A program made the position numbers and the translations under genes. 6,583 nt of DNA, from positions 1-6,583 of the forward strand of contig PXDR01000036.1 of the NCBI GenBank assembly GCA_003566335.1, written 5' to 3'. Below the pieces are notes generated by a model. It worked only from the letters and a program-made list of their open reading frames with translations. It did no database searches and had not been told where the DNA came from. This document shows, piece after piece, positions 1 through 6,340 of this stretch. Every line of letters starts with the position of its first letter. The stretch's first letter is position 1. The DNA comes from Cyanobacteria bacterium T3Sed10_344R1 (GTDB taxonomy: Bacteria; Cyanobacteriota; Cyanobacteriia; Phormidesmidales; Phormidesmidaceae).

Positions 1-205
1 GCTGGGGTTTGCACCAGTCATTGGGTTCGGCATAGCCGCGACGGTGCAGGTTGCTGATGGTCAGACGCACTGCGGCCTCGGGGCCAAACAGAACGTGGCG
101 CACATCAGGAGAACGAGCCGGAAATTGATCTCCGGCAACAGGGCGGCAATCGCCGTGATCACCACCGTAACCACCGCCAGCGGCGGCATGGGTTGATTCC
201 AACAT
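1..205 (-). CDS. Conserved hypothetical protein, N-terminal 68 residues (runs off left edge)
   Basis: The reading frame stays open from an ATG at 205 to the left edge, so the C-terminus is missing. On the minus strand, TCAAGGA (223-217) lies about 11 bases before the ATG and is a usable ribosome site. The first 30 residues are Gly/Ala/Asp rich and look unstructured. The later part (DVRHVLFGPEAAVRLTISN, then LHRRGYAEPNDWCKP) reads like a small folded domain. It resembles, from memory, short cyanobacterial proteins with an 'HVL.G...AV..TI..LH...YAE..DW' pattern whose function is not known. I cannot name it. A competing open frame (61-270, same strand) is hydrophobic but closes at 61 and has no such family-like pattern, so I judge it a shadow. 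No function is proposed. Confidence 0.6.
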   Translation of the reverse strand, partial: MLESTHAAAGGGYGGDHGDCRPVAGDQFPARSPDVRHVLFGPEAAVRLTISNLHRRGYAEPNDWCKPQ

Positions 206-339
206 GGGTTTGGATTTCCTTGATTGCAACAAGTGAAAAACCAAAACCCAAAAACCCGGCTCCCCATCACGCTTCTATGCCAAAAATTAGGCAGATCGAG
301 CGGTGCTCTCAGGGGGCCGGGCTAAACTAGCGCCAGCCG

Positions 340-360
340 CCAGATAGCTGACTTATCTGG
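340..360. repeat. Short inverted repeat (7-bp stem, 7-base loop)
   Basis: CCAGATA at 340-346 is exactly complementary to TATCTGG at 354-360, with loop GCTGACT. It stands 10 bases from a second, stronger hairpin. No T-run follows on either strand, so it is not an obvious intrinsic terminator. Confidence 0.5.
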
Positions 361-370
361 GGGTGATTAC

Positions 371-401
371 TGCCTGGTGGTGGTTAGAACACCACTGGGC
401 A
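371..401. terminator. Strong hairpin, possible transcript end or RNA structure
   Basis: TGCCTGGTGGTG (371-382) pairs with CACCACTGGGCA (390-401) across a 7-base loop GTTAGAA. All 12 positions pair, two of them as G-U when read as plus-strand RNA. On the plus strand five T's follow at 410-414, after an 8-base gap. On the minus strand, the direction of the neighbouring genes, no T-run follows. Terminator function for fmdB readthrough is therefore only a guess. It could equally be a dispersed repeat or an RNA element. Confidence 0.35.
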
Positions 402-520
402 GCGCCAAGTTTTTGGATTCTAGCGCGGAACAAAGGTGCCCGCGAGGAACACCTATGGCCATAAATTCTAAGGGCGGTTTAGGGCGGCGTCAACCCCTCC
501 CCACCCCTTGCCGCTCCACA

Positions 521-889
521 CTAGTGGCTGATCATCCAAGGTCTAGCTGCCGGGAACCACTTCTTGCCATCAGCGGTATACAACACCTGCGGTTTGGCGA
601 TGGATTGCTCCTCACAACCGCAGCCTTTGCCATGTCGGTGCTCATGCCGTGCCTGCTCCTCGGCCCGATGCTCTGGCGTTGAGAACAGCGGCTCGTGCTG
701 ACTGCGCTCATTCCGGGCGATGGCCTCCCGCCGAGCCGGATCCATTCCCAGCAGTTCAGGCGGCAGCACAATCACCCGCGCCGCCGGGGATTTACACTCC
801 GGGCAAGGCTGGGGCTGGGCGCTTTCTGACAGCATCGCCAACTCTTGAAACAGGCCATGCTCCCGGCATTTGTAGTCATAAAGCGGCAT
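521..889 (-). CDS. fmdB: FmdB-family zinc-ribbon protein, 122 aa
   Basis: The protein opens with MPLYDYKC, the FmdB-family signature. The start at 889 is chosen over the upstream frame to 973 because AAGGAG (902-897, minus) sits exactly 7 bases before it and because the family starts here. The N-terminal zinc ribbon has C8-x2-H11 and C29-x2-C32, so one usual Cys is His. A charged linker follows, then a His/Cys cluster HEHRHGKGCGC (about 82-92), which could bind metal, and a conserved-looking tail GKKWFPAARPWMISH. FmdB proteins are encoded beside formamidase/acetamidase (fmdA) and are often called regulatory, but their role is not settled. Here fmdB lies 4 bases after the fmdA remnant, and its ribosome site overlaps the fmdA stop, indicating one leftward operon. 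It appears intact although fmdA is broken. Confidence 0.85.
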   Translation of the reverse strand: MPLYDYKCREHGLFQELAMLSESAQPQPCPECKSPAARVIVLPPELLGMDPARREAIARNERSQHEPLFSTPEHRAEEQARHEHRHGKGCGCEEQSIAKPQVLYTADGKKWFPAARPWMISH

Positions 890-893
890 CGGG

Positions 894-1258
894 TTACTCC
901 TTGTCAGGCGAAAGGGGGACATCCATCGCACCACTGGCTTGGGCCTGGGGGCCGTCGGCACCGGGATTGACATCGAAATCGAAGATGCCAGTGGGGAGCC
1001 ACAGGGTGGCGCAGGCGTTGGGGATGTCTACGACGCCGCTAAGAGGAAGTGCACTTGGGTTAAGTCCACATCGCGAACGTCATCAGCACTGTCATCGTTA
1101 TTGATTTGACCGCCAGTCCAGTCGTAGCACTCAATTACAAAATCATCACCGGGCTTAACCATAGCCACCATCGGAATATCCGGGTGCCAACGGTTATGGA
1201 TCATGTCGTTCTCGTAGGGAGACTTATCCAGATCGATCTTAATCAGAGTCTCGGCCAT
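894..1258 (-). pseudogene. fmdA: Formamidase/acetamidase (fmdA) with large internal deletion and frameshift
   Basis: FmdA hydrolyses formamide or short amides to ammonia and the acid, feeding nitrogen metabolism. Residues 1-72 (ATG at 1258 to 1043) are plainly the family's N-terminus: SPYEND, HNRWHPDIPMVAMVKPGDDF, ECYDWTGGQI, DVRDVDLTQVHFL. After two extra bases (TT, plus positions 1041-1042) another frame gives the family's C-terminus over 48 codons: SGVVDIPNACATLWLPT, FDFDVNP, ending at the TAA at 896-894. Intact FmdA is roughly 400 residues (family knowledge), so about 270-280 are missing, including most of the catalytic domain. Read straight through, the N-terminal frame stops at 1028 after LAAS. 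The junction falls where the family has L-S-G after HFL and I-S-G before VVDIPN, so a short shared AGCGGC probably guided the deletion. An assembly collapse is the main alternative. Confidence 0.85.
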
Positions 1259-1277
1259 GGCCGTCAATCCTCGATGT

Positions 1278-1500
1278 CAGTTGATCGGGTAACAACTTAA
1301 GGCGGGATTTTTATTTACTCTACGGCCCTGCCCCCTTACTAACGGCGCTGCCCTATCCCCTCTGGGGAGGCTACGCCAACGACAGGCTCAGGGCGAACGG
1401 TTCCAGTCCGTTCGGGCTGAGCTTGTCGAAGCCCATTGTTAGCAACTTTACAAGGTGATCCGTCCCGCCTTAGGCGGATACCCAGTTGATCGGTCACAAC
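1278..1500. repeat. Segment bounded by imperfect direct repeats with nested inverted repeat
   Basis: CAGTTGATCGGGTAACAAC (1278-1296) recurs as CAGTTGATCGGTCACAAC (1483-1500), 17 of 19 positions counting one gap, 205 bases apart. Just inside, TAAGGCGGGA (1298-1307) is perfectly complementary to TCCCGCCTTA (1463-1472). The right arm also forms a local palindrome CCGCCT-T-AGGCGG. No coding frame is inside. This could be a small non-autonomous element or an eroded repeat cluster. The direct repeats are too long for a typical target duplication, so mobility is only suggested. Confidence 0.4.
1380..1428. repeat. REP-like long hairpin (21-bp arms)
   Basis: The arm at 1380-1400 (CGACAGGCTCAG, then GGCGAACGG) pairs with 1408-1428 (CCGTTCGGGCTGAGCTTGTCG reversed) around a 7-base loop TTCCAGT. 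Eighteen of 21 positions are Watson-Crick, one is G-U, and a 2x2 mismatch lies at 1392-1393. The core, of the form GTTCG..CTGAGC.TGTCGAA, is a palindromic repeat that I recall seeing between genes in many bacterial genomes. It is likely one copy of a dispersed family. Confidence 0.6.
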
Positions 1501-1732
1501 ATAGCATGAGGAAATAGTTGAAAAGTATCAATTAGTACCGGTTGCCATCCTCGCTGGAATTGAGACTCATATCCTAATTCCTGCAAGTCAACTTTTTATC
1601 GCCTAGAACATCCGTCAGATGACCAAACACGACGGAGCCAAGCTGAAGTGATCGGGTTCGGCGGTGCTGGACGGCTTGCCCGGTCAACGCTTACAACCTT
1701 GCGCCGTAAACCGTAAACGCCAATTTCGCCCT

Positions 1733-1738
1733 TATAAT
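1733..1738 (+). promoter_or_regulatory. -10 box of the GTPase gene promoter
   Basis: TATAAT is a perfect match to the -10 consensus and is followed at once by the operator. Transcription would start near 1744-1746, inside the operator. No good -35 is visible at the usual distance (1710-1715 reads ACCGTA). Confidence 0.6.
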
Positions 1739-1739
1739 T

Positions 1740-1754
1740 TGAAAATGATTATCA
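1740..1754. promoter_or_regulatory. Zur-type operator upstream of the COG0523 GTPase gene
   Basis: TGAAAATGATTATCA matches the cyanobacterial Zur 7-1-7 pattern TGATAATNATTATCA at every position but the fourth. It lies directly after the -10 box and covers the expected transcription start, so a bound repressor would block polymerase. It is 22 bases before the ATG. A second copy before hemB supports it. The core also fits the E. coli Fur 19-mer at 14 of 19 positions, so the regulator identity (Zur rather than Fur) is inferred from the zinc-related genes downstream. Confidence 0.75.
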
Positions 1755-1776
1755 TTCATAAAGCGAGGTCTCAATC

Positions 1777-2757
1777 ATGGTCGCTGCTGCACAGCACTCT
1801 GTTCCTGTTACTGTGCTCACGGGCTATTTGGGGGCGGGCAAGACCACGCTGCTAAACCGCATTTTGACCCACGAGCACGGCAAGAAGGTCGCGGTAATTG
1901 TCAACGAGTTTGGCGAGGTGGGCATTGATAACCAACTGGTGATCGACGCCGACGAAGAAATCTTTGAGATGAATAACGGCTGCATCTGCTGCACCGTGCG
2001 CGGTGACTTGATTCGCATCATCGGCAACTTGATGAAGCGGCGCGACAAGTTTGATCATCTAGTGATTGAGACGACGGGTTTGGCTGACCCAGCCCCAGTG
2101 ATTCAGACCTTTTTTGTCGATGACGAGGTGCAGACCCAGGCCAGCCTCGATGCGGTGGTGACGGTGGTGGATGCGGCCCATATTACCCAGCACTGGGAGG
2201 CCGACGAGGCCCTAGAGCAAATTGCCTTTGCTGACGTGATTCTGCTGAATAAAGTGGATCTGGTCACCGAGGAAGCATTGGTGGCTTTAGAGCAGCGGAT
2301 TCGGGGGATGAATGCGATCGCAACGATTTACCGCACCCGCGACGCCGAGATTGCCATGGATTCCATCCTCGGCGTCAACGCCTTTGACCTGGGCAACGCC
2401 CTCAAGATCGATCCTGAGTTTCTCAATGAAACCGCCCACGAACACGACGAAACCGTGGCGTCTATTGCCCTGACCGAACCCGGCACCGTTGACGGGGACA
2501 AGCTCAACCAGTGGCTGGGCGAGCTGTTGCGCGATCGCGGCCCCGACATCTTCCGTATGAAGGGCATTCTCAACATCAAGGGCGAAGACTGCCGCTTTGT
2601 TTTTCAGGGCGTGCATATGCTGTTTGAAGGCCGCCAAGACCGTCCCTGGCGACCCGACGAGACCCGCAAAAATGAGCTGGTATTTATTGGACGGAACTTG
2701 GAAGAGATGGGGTTGGAGAAGGCGTTTAGGGCCTGTCTGGTCGGGGGGGAGTTTTGA
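1777..2757 (+). CDS. COG0523/CobW-type G3E GTPase, putative zinc metallochaperone, 326 aa
   Basis: This is a cytoplasmic GTPase of the COG0523 subfamily, whose members hand metal, mostly zinc, to client enzymes with GTP hydrolysis. Walker A is GYLGAGKTT (16-24). The COG0523 metal motif GCICC is at 68-72 (C69, C71, C72). ETTG (98-101) and NKVD (158-161) complete the GTP site. A short HEHDE (221-225) precedes the C-terminal COG0523 domain (about 226-326, with FRMKGILNIKG and FQGVHMLFEG). There is no long His-rich loop. The length is normal. GAGG (1765-1768), 8 bases before the ATG, supports this start. A Zur-type operator covers its promoter, and hemB and folE lie downstream, placing it in the zinc-limitation branch rather than cobalamin (CobW) or nitrile hydratase use. 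The WD40 gene follows after 86 bases. The client protein is not shown by the sequence; FolE is a candidate. Confidence 0.9.
   Translation: MVAAAQHSVPVTVLTGYLGAGKTTLLNRILTHEHGKKVAVIVNEFGEVGIDNQLVIDADEEIFEMNNGCICCTVRGDLIRIIGNLMKRRDKFDHLVIETTGLADPAPVIQTFFVDDEVQTQASLDAVVTVVDAAHITQHWEADEALEQIAFADVILLNKVDLVTEEALVALEQRIRGMNAIATIYRTRDAEIAMDSILGVNAFDLGNALKIDPEFLNETAHEHDETVASIALTEPGTVDGDKLNQWLGELLRDRGPDIFRMKGILNIKGEDCRFVFQGVHMLFEGRQDRPWRPDETRKNELVFIGRNLEEMGLEKAFRACLVGGEF
2314..2321. repeat. HIP1 octamer (one of seven in the window)
   Basis: GCGATCGC occurs here and at 2531-2538, 3027-3034, 3417-3424, 4348-4355, 5333-5340 and 6211-6218. HIP1 is the overrepresented octamer of many cyanobacterial genomes. 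None is seen in the left 2.3 kb. The sites lie within coding sequence, including one in the decayed gene at the right. Confidence 0.85.
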
Positions 2758-2819
2758 GTTTTTAGGGTTGAGTTTTGAGTTGGCGCGAGTTCTCAAACTC
2801 AACTTAAACCTCAAAATTC
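2749..2819. repeat. 71-base nested imperfect palindrome overlapping the GTPase stop codon
   Basis: The inner stem is 2767-2779 with 2792-2803 (12 bp, one bulged T), with a 12-base loop containing GGCGCG. The outer stem is 2749-2764 with 2804-2819 (13 Watson-Crick pairs, one G-U, two mismatches). The left half contains two direct copies of GAGTTTTGAGTT, at 2749 and 2770. It swallows the end of the GTPase gene, including its TGA (2755-2757), and fills most of the gap to the WD40 gene. There is no T-tract, so it is not a standard terminator. It may protect or attenuate the transcript, or be a dispersed repeat. Confidence 0.6.
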
Positions 2820-2843
2820 AAACCTTAAAATTATCTGTCTATC

Positions 2844-3914
2844 ATGCCTAAACCTCTCCTCAACCTGACCTGGCAAACCCTGCTCGCTGATTATGTGACT
2901 GCCCTGGCCTGGTCGCCTGATGGCTCTCGGCTGGCTGGCTGCTCGGCAGCCGGAGAAGTGGTGGTATTTGATGCCAGGACGGGAGCATCTATGGCGTTGC
3001 AAGACAAGCAGGGGTTGTCTGTTGATGCGATCGCATTCTCCGCTGATGGCAAGTTTCTGGCGGCGGCGGGGCAAGCTGGCACCGTCTCAATTTGGCAGAT
3101 GGCGGCAGACTCTGCTGAATTATCTGCCAAATTACTGACTCAGCTAGAAAACCCCAGAGTTTGGGTTGATTGCCTGCGATGGCACCCTTACCAACCAGAG
3201 TTGGCGTTTAACCTAGGGCGCTACGTCCAGGTGTGGGATGCAGTCGAGCAATCGGTAATCGCAACACCAGCGTTTGAAACCTCATCAGTACTGGATCTGG
3301 CCTGGCACCCCAGCGGCGATTATCTGACCCTGTCGGGGAATCTGAGTGTCAAGACCTGGCGGCGAGACGATGGGTACAACGCCCCGGAGATTCGAGAAAC
3401 CGGTGGGGCTAGCGGTGCGATCGCAATTTCCCCTGACGGGCAATACCTAGCCTCGGGCAACAATGATCGCACCCTCCTGGTGTGGGAGTGGGACAACCCC
3501 TACCCTTGGCAAATGCAGGGATTTCCGGCCAAGGTGCGTCAGTTGGCTTGGTCTACCGTTCAGCCCCAGGGGGGCTCACCGCTGCTGGCGGCTGCCTGCG
3601 CAGACGGAGTCGTCGTGTGGGCCAAAGCCAAGGATGCCGACGAGAGGTGGACATCCCACGTGCTGGATCTGCACAGCGCTCCGGTAACAGCGGTGGCGTT
3701 TCAGCCCCAGTCAACCCTATTAGCTACGGCTGCTGAAGATAGCTGGGTCTGCCTCTGGCAGCAGTCTACCCAGGCGGCCCAGATTCTCGAAGGGGCAGCC
3801 GATGGGTTTTCGACCTTGGCTTGGTCACCCCAGGGCAAATACCTGGCGACTGGAGGGTGTGGGGGCGAGGTGATGGTGTGGGGGAAGGTGATGACGGGAA
3901 AAGGGTTTGGGTAA
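2844..3914 (+). CDS. WD40-repeat beta-propeller protein, 356 aa
   Basis: The whole protein is made of WD40-like units, with no other domain, no signal peptide and no membrane segment, so a cytoplasmic scaffold is likely. Eight candidate units begin near residues 18 (VTALAWSPDG), 60 (VDAIAFSADG), 107 (VDCLRWHPYQ), 149 (VLDLAWHPSG), 192 (AIAISPDG), 231 (VRQLAWS), 281 (VTAVAFQP) and 323 (FSTLAWSPQG). Most end in VxxW or IW, for example VSIWQ, VQVWDA, LLVWEW, VCLWQQ, VMVWGK. Whether it folds as seven or eight blades is open. The ATG at 2844 has no good ribosome site; the long palindrome just upstream may affect its translation. It sits between two Zur-linked genes and most likely shares the GTPase transcript. 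A scaffold role in metal delivery or enzyme assembly is conceivable but is pure inference from position. Confidence 0.85.
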   Translation: MPKPLLNLTWQTLLADYVTALAWSPDGSRLAGCSAAGEVVVFDARTGASMALQDKQGLSVDAIAFSADGKFLAAAGQAGTVSIWQMAADSAELSAKLLTQLENPRVWVDCLRWHPYQPELAFNLGRYVQVWDAVEQSVIATPAFETSSVLDLAWHPSGDYLTLSGNLSVKTWRRDDGYNAPEIRETGGASGAIAISPDGQYLASGNNDRTLLVWEWDNPYPWQMQGFPAKVRQLAWSTVQPQGGSPLLAAACADGVVVWAKAKDADERWTSHVLDLHSAPVTAVAFQPQSTLLATAAEDSWVCLWQQSTQAAQILEGAADGFSTLAWSPQGKYLATGGCGGEVMVWGKVMTGKGFG

Positions 3915-4005
3915 CCGTAAACCGTGGTCGGCCTGATAGGGCGACTGCCGATACCATTTCATAGATTTTTTAGGCAAGAGGGGCGCGATCCATCGCAAGA
4001 TCGGG

Positions 4006-4011
4006 TAGGAT
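4006..4011 (+). promoter_or_regulatory. Candidate -10 box of the hemB promoter
   Basis: TAGGAT (4 of 6 consensus positions) lies 10 bases before the operator, which would put the transcription start at or just before it. No convincing -35 is present. GATAAT within the operator (4022-4027) is an alternative -10, but it would leave almost no leader. Confidence 0.3.
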
Positions 4012-4020
4012 GCTCAGGAA

Positions 4021-5106
<1,086 letters not shown>

Positions 5107-5290
5107 ATTGCTCGCAGCATCTTAGCTTTGACCCACCGCACGGTGTTCATTGTGTTGCTACATCGAACTATTTCCCGAGGTATGAGCAATAGGGTTTCTG
5201 GTGCAAGATTGCCGGTATCAGGCCAACCTTGCACCTAAAACCGTTTCCCGTACCGGCTTTTGTTGTTTACTTACCCAGTTAGGCTCATCC

Positions 5291-5941
5291 ATGACCGCAC
5301 AACTCCCCGCTGAGAACATGTCTGCCGACCAGGCGATCGCAGCCCTATCTACCCAATCTCAACCTCGGGTTTCCGAGGCCGAGATGCGGCAGGCGGTGCG
5401 CACGCTGCTGATTGGCCTCGGCGAAGACCCGGATCGCGAAGGGTTGCTCGACACGCCTAAACGAGTGGTCAAAGCCCTCAAGTTCCTCACCTCTGGCTAC
5501 AACCAGTCCCTTGATGAGTTGCTCAATGGAGCCGTCTTTCACGAAAACACCAACGAAATGGTGTTGGTTCGCGATATTGACCTATTTAGCTCCTGCGAAC
5601 ACCACATTTTGCCGATTTTGGGTCGTGCCCATGTGGCCTATATCCCCAACGGCAAAGTGATTGGCCTCTCCAAAGTGGCTCGCATCTGCGAAATGTATGG
5701 CCGCCGCCTACAGGTGCAAGAACGGCTCACCGCCCAGATTGCCGATGCCCTCCAAGGTCTACTCAACCCCCAAGGCGTGGCGGTAATTATCGAAGCCACC
5801 CACATGTGCATGGTCATGCGCGGTGTCCAAAAACCGGGTTCCTGGACGGTCACCAGCGCCATGAAAGGGGTCTTTGCTGAAGATGCCCGCACCCGTGATG
5901 AGTTCATGAGCCTGATTCACCACCGCCCAGCGTTCCATTAG
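5291..5941 (+). CDS. folE: GTP cyclohydrolase I, zinc-dependent (FolE1), 216 aa
   Basis: FolE turns GTP into dihydroneopterin triphosphate, the first step to folate and other pterins, as a cytoplasmic decamer. Zinc ligands are visible as C102 and H105 (SSCEHH) and C173 (THMCM), each exactly eight below the E. coli C110, H113 and C181. Other marks are [11 protein letters not shown] (49-59), [18 protein letters not shown] (111-128), [10 protein letters not shown] (138-147) and MRGVQKPGS (176-184). The length fits the family (E. coli 222). The ATG at 5291 is preferred: an upstream GTG at 5201 in the same frame would add 30 residues with no family-like sequence. The ribosome site is weak (TTAGG, 5279-5283). 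No operator is seen in the 184-base gap after hemB, so it may be cotranscribed with hemB and thus zinc-regulated. It converges on a decayed gene, with only five bases between the stops. Confidence 0.93.
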   Translation: MTAQLPAENMSADQAIAALSTQSQPRVSEAEMRQAVRTLLIGLGEDPDREGLLDTPKRVVKALKFLTSGYNQSLDELLNGAVFHENTNEMVLVRDIDLFSSCEHHILPILGRAHVAYIPNGKVIGLSKVARICEMYGRRLQVQERLTAQIADALQGLLNPQGVAVIIEATHMCMVMRGVQKPGSWTVTSAMKGVFAEDARTRDEFMSLIHHRPAFH

Positions 5942-5946
5942 TTCCC

Positions 5947-6340
5947 TCAACGGGGCAGCAGGTAGCGGGCCGGGGAGAGGGCGGTGCGGGTGTAGGGAGG
6001 CGACAGGGCCTCAAAATCTCGCCAAAAGGGTTCGGCCTCGTCCTCTAGACCGGCATGGTTGAGCTGAGCATAGCGGGAGTAGTTGTGGCCAGCCTGCACG
6101 TAGGTCAACTGGGCCGGGGTGAGTTGGGCGAGGTCCGGGGCGGCCTCGGGCGGTGTCGCCTGGCGGAGATTGGCATAGAGCTGTTCCCGTTCGGGGCCGA
6201 CTAAAAAGCTGCGATCGCATAGCCACTGTATTCAGCCACAGGGAATCGCCAAACTGCTCAGACAGCAGGGGATAAAGGGCGTGATAGGCATCAATCAGCA
6301 GGAAGTGCCCCAGCGCCGTGAACGCAACGCCAATCTCTAA
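5947..6340 (-). pseudogene. Remnant of unknown gene, truncated by an insertion sequence and frameshifted
   Basis: Two frames read as one protein. At 6340-6233 there are 36 codons (LEIGVAFTALGHFLLIDAYH through FGDSLWL). From 6231 to the TGA at 5949-5947 there are 94 codons (IQWLCDRSFLVGPEREQLYA through LSPARYLLPR). One extra base in the AA at 6232-6231 separates them; without it the text reads SLWLIQWLCDRSFL. The N-terminus is missing because the reading frame runs straight into the end of an IS element at 6341. Aromatic and polar motifs such as YVQAGHNYSRYAQLNHAG and EPFWRDFEALSPPY look like real protein, but I do not recognise the family. A conceptual frame kept open by the IS end (to 6385) adds unrelated residues and should not be taken as a start. 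Confidence 0.65.

Larger units (their letters stand above)
206..520. other. Gene-free stretch between fmdB and the edge gene
   Basis: No convincing coding frame is seen on either strand. The part next to 205 would carry the promoter and leader of the leftward edge gene, but I see no clear -35/-10 pair. The middle holds two adjacent hairpins (340-360 and 371-401), described separately. Downstream of the fmdB stop (521) nothing resembles a classical terminator with a T-tract in the leftward direction. Confidence 0.5.
1259..1776. other. Gene-free divergent region with repeats, promoter and operator
   Basis: This region separates the leftward fmd operon from the rightward zinc cluster. From left to right it holds an imperfect direct repeat copy (1278-1296), one arm of a 10-bp inverted repeat (1298-1307), a REP-like long hairpin (1380-1428), the other inverted arm (1463-1472), the second direct-repeat copy (1483-1500), then about 200 bp in which I see no structure, and finally the -10 box and operator before the GTPase gene. 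Small open frames here have no ribosome sites or family-like sequence and are not called. Confidence 0.5.

Noticed and set aside
61..270. Hydrophobic minus-strand open frame that could be a small membrane protein
   Set aside because: It overlaps the better-looking edge-spanning frame (start at 205), which has a ribosome site and family-like sequence. The hydrophobicity is a frame-shift effect.
890..973. Longer fmdB frame starting at 973
   Set aside because: It overlaps the fmdA C-terminal coding sequence, and the FmdB signature MPLYDY with an ideal AAGGAG begins at 889.
649..1104. Plus-strand open frame of 151 codons across fmdB and fmdA
   Set aside because: It is antisense to sequence with clear FmdB and FmdA family matches, has low-complexity Ala/Pro-rich content and no ribosome site.
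1539..1566. Sequence ending GGAATTGAGAC that recalls a cyanobacterial CRISPR repeat
   Set aside because: It is a single copy with no second repeat or spacers nearby, so it does not support an array.
3917..3971. Possible terminator between the WD40 gene and hemB
   Set aside because: The candidate stem is short with a mismatch, and the T-run at 3966-3971 is more than 20 bases away from it.
5201..5290. Upstream GTG start for folE adding 30 residues
   Set aside because: The added residues have no FolE-like sequence, while the ATG at 5291 gives the normal family length and a closer ribosome-site-like sequence.
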